Origin: Hericium rajendrae
Taxonomy: Eukaryota; Basidiomycota; Agaricomycetes; Russulales; Hericiaceae
Direction: 5' to 3'
Assembly: GCA_033439255.1 (NCBI GenBank)
Contig: CM065880.1
Span: 682,001-746,000, forward strand
Length of the DNA: 64,000 nt
The notes below the pieces were generated by a model, which ran no database searches, had not been told where the DNA came from, and worked only from the letters and a program-made list of their open reading frames with translations. The position numbers and the translations under genes were made by a program. The stretch's first letter is position 1; every line of letters starts with the position of its first letter. Below are positions 56,495 to 64,000 of the stretch, piece after piece.

Positions 56495-57874
56495 ATGTAT
56501 CGTTCCTTCCAGAGACCTTATCCGCGCCTCGTTCAAACCATAGCGTTCGCACAGCGCTGCAAACGCTTTCATACTCGACGCCCTTATCATATCCAACCGA
56601 GGAATTCAGCCCTTCACATTCCTTATGTCGCACATAGCCTTTTGCCAACAGTCCTGGGCTCGAGCAACCTACATCTTTCGTTAGCATCTCCTGCAGAGAG
56701 CCAGGGCACCCTAACTCGTGTCTCTACGCGGACAGCAGACGGTTCCTTCGTCGATGACGAGCCCGTCGTCCCGTTCTTCCTTTCTCGGCCTATAGGTGAT
56801 GATCCTCCGCCCACCGGCTTCTTGAGATCCAGTGTCGTCTCAGCACTGGAGAACGATCACCGCGCATTCGTTCGGAACGGTGGAGGCTCTCCCTGGGATT
56901 TCTCGCACACCTCATCGGGAATTCTTCGGTCTATATCTTTCGCTCCCGTGGTCGCCAGCAGTGCGTCAAGGACGCGGCAGATGAATCGAGTTGTTGAACA
57001 CTGGAGAAAGGATGGCTCGTTTCGTGATATCCTCAAAGGCATGTCTTAGTCCATCTATCTGGAATAGAATATGCAGGATCTGACTGCAGCTAGGCTGGAG
57101 CAACGAGGCATATCCGATATATCATCATATGCCGGTTTTCTCAACGGCTGCACGCGAACTGAGTGACCCCTTGGCTTTCACAATCGAGCGCGCTGCTCTT
57201 CCTCTGTTTGGCTTTCCCAACTTTGGGTGCCTGCTGATCGGTTCGTGAGATGCAAATCACTATTGCCCGCTGTGATGCTCACATATCGCGCAGCGTACTT
57301 TCGATCCGCGGACACAGGCAAGACCATGTTCTGGATACCGCGTCGATCTCGTAGCAAACGCACGTAAGTGAGGCCTGCTCCCTCTCTTCAGACTCTTACC
57401 GTGCCTCACAGCTGGCCTGGCCGGCTAGACGTGACCGTCGGCGGCGGCATAAGTACGGGCGACAGCGCCGCAGCGACCATCATCCGGGAATGCGCCGAAG
57501 AAGCCTCCCTCGACGAAACCTTCGTGCGCGAGAACCTGCGCCCTGTCGGCATGCTGCCCTTCCCCAACCGCTCGCCCGCGGGCTGGATCCTCCCCGGGTT
57601 GTATCACCTCTTCGACCTGCCCCTGCCCCCCGACGGCTCGGTGGGCCCGCGGGTTAACCCGGCTGACGGCGAGGTCGAGAACTTCGAGCTTATGGACGCC
57701 GAGACGGTGCTACAAAATCTTGTCGCAGGCGTGTTTAAGCCTAGCTCTGCGCTGGCGCTGGTGGATTTCTTGATAAGGCATGGGTTCGTCACCGAGGAGA
57801 CGGATCCGTACTTCGTCTATGTGTGCACTGAGCTGAGACGGACGGTTCCTTTGCCTATGCCCTGGCGTGTTTAG
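56495..57874 (+). CDS. DUF4743/Nudix hydrolase (thiamine-pyrophosphokinase-like N-terminus)
   Basis: The first exon is an unusual Ser/Arg-rich leader, MYRSFQRPYPRLVQTIAFAQ, that could target mitochondria. The DUF4743 region is LPTVLGSSNLHLSLASPAES, then VVEHWRKDGSFRDILKG. A GC-AG intron (57039-57093) joins it to WSNEAYPIYHHMPVFSTAAR. After LAFTIERAALPLFGFPNFGC two more introns lead to the Nudix domain: TVGGGISTGDSAAATIIREC and AEEASLDETFVRENL. The RECAEEA core is the REUxEE of the Nudix box; the upstream Glu is Asp. It continues LPGLYHLFDLPLPPDGSVGP and ends PWRV at 57874. Fungal relatives such as yeast YJR142W hydrolyse damaged thiamine diphosphates; this activity is inferred from architecture. 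Confidence 0.88.
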
Positions 57875-58088
57875 GTCACCTCCGTTGTGACCATGAGGGT
57901 GATGCTCCCGCATGTCTTTCCGTAAATCATCCGCCACGGGTGAACGTTCTTCTTGGTTTCTGTTCTCCCTTTTGACAGAGACAGATCGACAAGGATTTTT
58001 TTTTTGCACACTTCGAGGTTCCTACGCTTGCAATACATCGGTCTTCTTGAATCCACTATTACAACTACATATAGATGTCCATAATATC

Positions 58089-60351
58089 CTATAGTTTACT
58101 CCTCGCATCCTTTCCATATACCAACGCTTTATCTGTCTTAGACCTCGTCACGGGCGACGCAAGAATCCTCTTGACATCCTCTTGAGCGGTCTTGAGACCT
58201 CCTTCCTCTACCCAGCGCACGAATGCTTCCACATCCGTCTCTTTCTCAGCCTGATGGCTGACGAAAGACCAGACCGCATGCTCAAGGAGGTAGAGGCTTG
58301 AGGCGATGTATGAGAACAGGAACAATGCCGCACGCGGTACCAAAGGATGGATCGGTGGCTTGTACACCGTTTCTAAGTCTTTGATGGCTACTTTCAGGAG
58401 GCCGATGGACCCGTCAAACTTCTCCTGCAGGTCTCTCGGGACTGACGCCATGATATCCGTGGCCCACTGGTAGAATAATTAGGAAATTCGCGCATGTAAA
58501 AGGCAAGTACCCACCTCCAAAAATGCATCCCACGCCCCCTCGACCTTCATAGTCCGCAAAAGATCGAGCGACAGCACCGCCGCCGTGCCCTCCCATATCT
58601 TCTCCACCATCGTATCGCGCACCAGCCTGCCAAAAGTCTTATAAGCACCCAAGAAAACTCACGATCCGCGGCATCTACCTCCCAATAATGTTCTCTTCCA
58701 TGTATCCCTGTCCGCCCAACGCAGCCATACACTCCTCCACCGCCGGCACCGCCATCTCCGCCGCAAACGCCTTCACGACGGAGTTCAGCAGCCGGAACCG
58801 CAGCGCCTCCGCTTGCGTCGCCACCCCACACTCCGTGCGCCCCAACAGATGCACCGCGCCGAACGCGAGGTGCGCGAGCGCGCGGTACACGAGCGACACG
58901 CGCGCGAGCTGCGCGACGTGCAGCGGCGTGTCCGCGAGCCGCTGCGTGCCGCCGTTGATCGTGCGCACGGCGGCGAAGGCGCGCGCGAGCGCGAGCGCCT
59001 TGCGCAGCGCGCCGACGCTGCCGACGGCGCTGTAGACGCGCGTGATGGCGAGCACGGGCGTGATGCACTTTACGCCGGCGCCTGTGGGACCGAGCTGGTA
59101 CGCCTGGGTGCCCTGGAGGGAGAGCTCGGCGGTCGGAACGATCTGCGTGCCAAACTTCTGCTTGAGGCGGTGGATGAGAATGTTGTTGCTTATGGGGGAC
59201 GGTGGGGGAGCGGTAGGATCCGGGAGGAGCGGGAGTCGGAGAGGCACGAGGAAGAGGGAGAGGCCGCGCGAGCCTTGGGCGGGTGTGCCCGTGCGGGCGA
59301 GGGCGACTGCGACGTTGCTGTCTGTGGCGCTGGAGAACCATTTGAAGCCGTCTAATTTGTGGGCTGGGCCGTAGGGGCTTGATATGTCGGAGGTAGACAC
59401 TGCGGTCGTCTCGGTTTGGGAAACGTCTGAGCCACCAGGGCGCTGTGCGAATGTTCAAATACAGAAAAGGCGGCTTGCAATGCTGAATACGTACCTCCGT
59501 CATCCATTGTCCCGCCGTGAAAGCCACAGCAGGGTCACGGCTGATGATGCGTGATTAGTTGAAATGAAACCACTGAATCCTGCGAGCATTACCTGATCAA
59601 ACGGGATAGCACATCTTTCTTTGTTGCTGGATTCCCATATAACTCGAGCACTACATGAAGGTAAGATCTGATGCACAAGGATCCACGACACCGAATAACC
59701 ACGCACCTCGCGCAGACCCGTCGGTCATAGCCAGCGGACAGAAAACCTGAAATCACAGCTGTCATGGGCTGCTTCCACTGCCGCGAAACACCAGCAACTC
59801 ACAACTTGCCCGTCCCCATTCACAAGCGCCATCTTCATAAACGCGAAAATCCTGCTATACTCCCCCTGCCTGCGTTCGTACGGGATGGCGATGATGCCCT
59901 CCTTCTGCACGAACGCTTTGAGGCCTCTCCATCCCTCGGACGTGTGCAGCGTGTCGACGCGTTGACCCCATTGGTTGTACTGCGTGACATATGGCGGGTA
60001 GGCTAGCTCGCTGAGAGGACGAACGGCTGTTCAAAGATAAATGCGAGGGTGACGGTAGCGTGGCGTGCGTTGCTTACTCCTAACGATCTCCTTCTCGAAG
60101 CGTTGTAGGTCTGGATGGACCTCATCGTGGATCCTGGCATGTAGCGATATCAGCATGCACCGTGCAGGGTGGATTTCACCTTCCAGCTCACCTTGGTGGT
60201 AAGACGCGTTTCAATAGACTCTGCAGGACGGGATCCGAGGTGTATGGCGCATCATCCGAGCACGGTGTCTTGACGACAGACTCGTCAGCGCACAGAAGCT
60301 CGTGCTGAGGAAAAGTTGACTGACCTGCTGAAAGCCCTCTTCTACGCGCAT
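58089..60351 (-). CDS. Acyl-CoA dehydrogenase family protein (AidB-like)
   Basis: A flavin-dependent acyl-CoA dehydrogenase-type enzyme. The start is MRVEEGFQQ (60351); a 56-nt intron leads to TPCSDDAPYTSDPVLQSLLK. Further exons carry KEGIIAIPYERRQGEYSRIF, FAFMKMALVNGDGQVVSCPL and VAFTAGQWMTERPGGSDVS, the GQWMTE...GGSDVS FAD/substrate region. They continue GPAHKLDGFKWFSSATDSN and VALARTGTPAQGSRGLSLFL. The C-terminal helical domain has QKFGTQIVPTAELSLQGTQA and AITRVYSAVGSVGALRKALA (the Arg/Gly segment of AidB-type enzymes). Then come EECMAALGGQGYMEENIIGR and a final exon ending YGKDARSKL. The FAD-linked Glu of classic acyl-CoA dehydrogenases is at a variable place and was not assigned. The exact substrate is unknown. 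Confidence 0.85.
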
Positions 60352-60884
60352 GCTGTCTGAGATCGACTAATCGGTAAAAGTTCAACAGTCAGATACTTCC
60401 GCGCAAGGTACTCTCGAGACTCGAGATGCTTGCGTTAGATATCCCCGACGACGATAAAGACCGTCCGATATAACGCTTCGGCAAGGGGACGAGCCGTCCC
60501 TGTCCAGCTGCACGTTCACTTGCTTTCACATGCTGGACAAGCACTCGTGAGCAATGATCGGCTGAGCTAGATTCGGAGTATCCGGATTGCCGGCGGCATC
60601 GGGGTATGCACTGAATGTACCATAGTCCTGCAGTCGAATGTAAAAGAAAATATCACGCATGCAGCTCGTCCTCACCGCCTTGCAGGCGAGAAGAAGTTTT
60701 AGGTAGAGTGCAACGGCCTTGGGAGTAGTTGACGTCGACGTTGACCACACTCGGTAACGTTGACGATAAGCGCGCGTCAGGGCCGGCCCGGATGCGATCC
60801 CGCAGCCGGATGCCGCCCGGTCCCGCCGATTGTGGGGTTCACTTTCGCCTGCATTCCTCGTCTCACTCTCGAGCTGTGAGGACC
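60352..60884. promoter_or_regulatory. Divergent intergenic region, ACAD / thioesterase
   Basis: About 530 bp shared upstream region. A minus-strand frame at 60526-60750 is open but has no conserved content. The two divergent genes both encode acyl-CoA-related enzymes, so co-regulation is possible. Confidence 0.4.
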
Positions 60885-61808
60885 ATGGCTGCTTGCCTCC
60901 GTTTTACACGTCGAGTAAGTCTTGGATCACTGTTTAGAGGCCCTCAAATGACCGTTCTGGACGTAGGTCTGGAAATCCTTCGTTGACAACCAAGGCATGT
61001 GCTGCCGATCTTCCCCACACGCGTCGTGCCTCGCGGAATTGACAGCGAGCATGCAGGACACGATGCGCGCTGCTTTCCCAATGTAAGCCGTTGACATTTG
61101 GCAGCTGTGTGCAACGGTTGCTCAGCCTTGGCAGCTCCATATCCATCATGCGAAGCCAGGCGTACTCGAAGCGTCTTTGAAGGTCGAGCAGTACAACCGT
61201 ATGTTTCTCCATGTGTTTCTAAGATCACCGCTGATTCTAATTGCGTGAAGCGAAGTGAACAGAGTCGGTGTGAGTATTTAAATTTGCCTTGTTGGGCAAA
61301 GCGATTTGACCTCTTCTAGACCGTTCATGGAGGTCTCATTCTTTCTCTAACGGACACCATGGGCTCGCTCGCAGTAGCTACCAAGGGACAGTATATGACA
61401 GGCGTGTCTACCGACATTTCGGCGTCATTCGTGAAGCCTGCGGGGCGACCGGGCGATATTCTCAAAATGAAGGCTGTTCTTACAGGCATGGGTGAGTGAA
61501 TGTCTTGGAAGAGGATCCGTGTAATCATTGACTCTGGCAGGCAAATCTCTTGCCTTTACCCGCGTCGACTTTACCAATTCCGCCAATGAGCTCGTTGCAT
61601 ACGGCAGTGAGTGACTGGTCTTCATGTCTAGTGATTCTGATTTAAGACTATCCTTAACAGCCCATACGAAGTACGTTGGCAGGTCCAATGGACATGCGGT
61701 AAGCCGACATCATGGACGTCAATGACATGGCTCTGATTGGCTTGCCAGGACAACATCAAGTTCTCAGAAGATGGTGAGGAGGTCATTGAAGGGGATGATG
61801 TGGACTAG
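60885..61808 (+). CDS. HotDog-fold acyl-CoA thioesterase (ACOT13/PaaI-like)
   Basis: A small thioesterase of the HotDog superfamily. The start is MAACLRFTRR (60885), then an intron to VWKSFVDNQG. A GC-AG intron (60995-61056) leads to HDARCFPN, then LHIHHAKPGVLEASLKVEQY. A further intron gives NLNRVGTVHGGLILSLTDTM, the HGG motif with the catalytic-helix Asp. It continues SLAVATKGQYMTGVSTDISA, SFVKPAGRPGDILKMKAVLT, GKSLAFTRVDFTNSANELVA, YGSHTKYVG, and an acidic tail ending EGDDVD at 61808. The HGG..x..D arrangement matches ACOT13. Seven introns are implied in a gene of about 170 codons. It is divergent from an acyl-CoA dehydrogenase. Substrate chain length cannot be told. Confidence 0.85.
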
Positions 61809-62040
61809 ATCACGAGGAGTTGATGGAGTATACCGCCTAGCAGTAGTACATGATGCGTAGTCGAAAGCAACGCCCTGAGCACGTGTGATCGGTTAGCTGA
61901 GACCAGGATGACTGCGCTATCAGAGACGTGGCGGATGTCGCGAACGACGAGCAACAGTTTCGACGGCGACGTGGTCAACTGGTCACCTTCTCGGCAGGCA
62001 ACTGTCATACTAAATTTATTACGCGCGCCCAGCCCGAGCG

Positions 62041-64000
62041 ATGGACGAATTCGTCTTTCCGAGCACGCCCCGGCGCCGGCAGCAGCGCCCACAATCTCTC
62101 ACTCCCCAGGAGGCCGCCGTCGCGAAACAGAGAATGGCACACCTCCAGGACTCTCCTACCCGCCATCGTCGTTCATCGACCACCCACCATATGTGCGTCA
62201 TGTCATGCCCGCTGACACCCACTGCATGTGAATTGAGGCCCGCGCAGCCTAAAGGAACAGCTCGAGATCGTCGCGCCCATCCCCCGCCGCGCAAGTGCGC
62301 TCCAGATACCCGATCTCCAGTCCTCGCGCTGGACGAGCACGCCGTCACCCACGTCGTCGCGCGGCATCTCGCCGTCGTCGTCGGTCCTCGGCCCCAGCCA
62401 TAGCTTGCGCTCGCATTTCAGCTTCAGCACCATCCATGAATATGAACATCCCATTGCGCAGACGCGTGAGGAGGACGTGCTTGCAGATGCAGGGCTGGGC
62501 CGTGCGTGGGTGCGCTGGATGCATAAGAATGGTATGCGGGCGTGGGTCGTGCCGTCTACGCTGCTCGCGTCCGCGCTAGTCAGATGGTGTGTCGGGCTGG
62601 GCTCATACTCAGGTCAGTTCGCATGTATGGCAGCTATACGTATAAAGCTGACGTGTCTGCATATATTCAGGCCGGAGCACGCCACCCATGTTCGGCGACT
62701 ATGAAGCCCAGCGACACTGGATGGAACTGACCATCCATCTTCCTATACGACAGTGGTACACATATGATCTGCAGTATTGGGGCCTCGACTATCCGCCATT
62801 AACAGCTTATGTCTCCTGGCTATGTGGCTTCGTGTAGGTCGTCTGCTTGCCGCCTTTTCACCTATTGACTTGCATGCAGAGGATCAGCCATCGATGCCTC
62901 ATGGTTCGCCCTCGATCTTTCGAGAGGCACCGAAACTCCAGAAAGCAAGGTCTATATGCGTGCGACGGTATTCGCACTGGATCTCATGGTCTACATCCCT
63001 GCTATTTTCCTTTTCGTACGGACATGGCACGCTACGCGATCACGGCGCACACAGGTCCGTAACTATCTTGACCGGCTGAACAGCATGCTGACCTACAAGA
63101 GCAGCACTTAGCGCTCCTCACACTTCTTCTGCAGCCTGCACTACTTCTCATTGATTTTGGCCACTTTCAATATAACTCTGTGATGCTTGGTGGGTGCCAG
63201 TCTGGCAGAATCTATTTTGCTACTAACCGACCGTCCGCGATCTAGGATTTACTATTCTCTCCATCAATTTCCTTATCCAAGGACAAGATCTCCTGGGCGC
63301 ATTCTTCTTCGTCTTGAGCCTCGGCTTCAAACAAATGGCCCTCTACTACGCACCTGCCATCGGTTCCTACCTGATAGGTAAATGCTTATACCTCGGACCC
63401 CAAGACGGGTAAGCCAGGAATCCTGTCCACTTGGACTACCTCTGACGATTTGCAGCCTTTCACTATTCATCCGCCTCGCCACCGTCACCCTCGCATCCTT
63501 TACCCTCCTCTTCCTCCCCTTCTTGCCGCCCTTCGCACCGCTGTCCACTATCATGGATCCCATCGCGCGCATCTTCCCCTTCAACCGCGGTATATTCGAA
63601 GACAAAGTCGCCAACTTTTGGTGCGCGTCTAACGTCGTGCTGAAGTGGAAGCGCTGGGCCTCGCGTGCCGCGCTCGTGCGCCTCTCGACCCTGCTGACCG
63701 CCGCAGGCTTCGTGCCGGCCGCAGTCGCGCCTGTACGCGCTTGGCTGAGCCTCAAAGACGATGGTCCAGGCGAAGGGAAGAAGGCGGACGTGCCGCCGAG
63801 CCTGCAGCCGGTGCTGCTGCACGCGCTACTATCGAGCGCGATGTCCTTCTTCCTGTTCTCGTTCCAGGTGCACGAGAAGACGATTTTGCTGCCGCTGATG
63901 CCGCTGACGCTGCTGATGTCGGCGGCACCGCAAGACTCTACGACGTTCAAAATCGGTGCGCTGGCGAATAACGTCGGCGTCTTCAGGTGGGCATCACGTG
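62041..64000 (+). CDS. ALG6: Dolichyl-P-glucose glucosyltransferase ALG6 (3' truncated by window)
   Basis: ALG6 adds the first glucose to the Man9 lipid-linked oligosaccharide in the ER membrane. The start is [20 protein letters not shown] with a long cytosolic leader. After an intron, DEFV...[18 protein letters not shown]-like sequence precedes a membrane start: [18 protein letters not shown]. The luminal catalytic loop is [20 protein letters not shown], then [20 protein letters not shown]. Helices follow: [40 protein letters not shown], then NSVMLG. After them come [20 protein letters not shown] and [20 protein letters not shown]. The visible part ends in [16 protein letters not shown] and an intron donor near 63988. 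Residues DYPP and the early acidic positions needed for ALG6/ALG8 activity are present; [11 protein letters not shown] favours ALG6. Confidence 0.93.

Noticed and set aside
60526-60750. Minus-strand frame of 74 residues
   Set aside because: It is short, unspliced, without conserved content and lies in a divergent promoter.

Overview
This 64 kb window is nuclear DNA of a filamentous basidiomycete, most likely an Agaricomycete. Genes are dense and lie on both strands. Nearly all are split by GT-AG introns of about 45-65 nt. Coding DNA is GC-rich with strong GC3 bias, which creates long antisense shadow frames. Several families present are typical of mushroom-forming fungi: an expanded APH kinase, a fungal HNH nuclease, a 7TM receptor-like protein and Zn2Cys6 proteins. 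There are no operons, CRISPR arrays or prokaryotic features. About 27 genes can be supported; coordinates are whole-CDS spans including introns.

1-18.3 kb: 5' end of a mitochondrial precursor (-), Rictor/Tsc11 of TORC2 (-), ribosomal protein uL22/RPL17 (+), a RasGEF (-), NuA4 subunit Eaf7 (+), the U-box E4 ubiquitin ligase Ufd2 (-) and mitoribosomal bL35m (+).

18.5-29.1 kb: a histidine phosphatase (-), an APH-family kinase (-) sitting behind a duplicated copy of the phosphatase promoter and first exon, an AN1 zinc-finger protein (+), proteasome chaperone Nas2 (-), a single-exon hypothetical (-), a 7TM receptor-like protein (+) and a small membrane protein (-).

29.4-43.4 kb: RIO1 kinase (+), dihydroxy-acid dehydratase ILV3 (-), and then the most unusual block: a Zn2Cys6 gene, a septin-like GTPase that reads in frame into two Zn2Cys6 clusters, and a second septin-like gene, all on the plus strand. 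All three zinc clusters carry an intron at the same codon and phase, and the two septin-like genes share intron positions.

43.4-64 kb: a relic fragment and a candidate inverted-repeat element, an HNH nuclease gene with an internal 154-bp tandem exon duplication, chorismate mutase ARO7 (-), a DHHC palmitoyltransferase (+) that appears to need a 1-nt micro-exon, thiazole synthase THI4 (+), a hypothetical gene (+), the WD40-cyclophilin PPWD1 (-), a DUF4743/Nudix hydrolase (+), an acyl-CoA dehydrogenase (-), a HotDog thioesterase (+) and the 5' part of glucosyltransferase ALG6 (+), cut by the window end.

Most genes are single-copy housekeeping functions and do not form one pathway. The accessory features concentrate in three places: 19.7-22.0 kb (promoter/exon duplication), 35-43 kb (septin-like/zinc-cluster block) and 43.7-46.5 kb (HNH gene, relic, inverted repeat).
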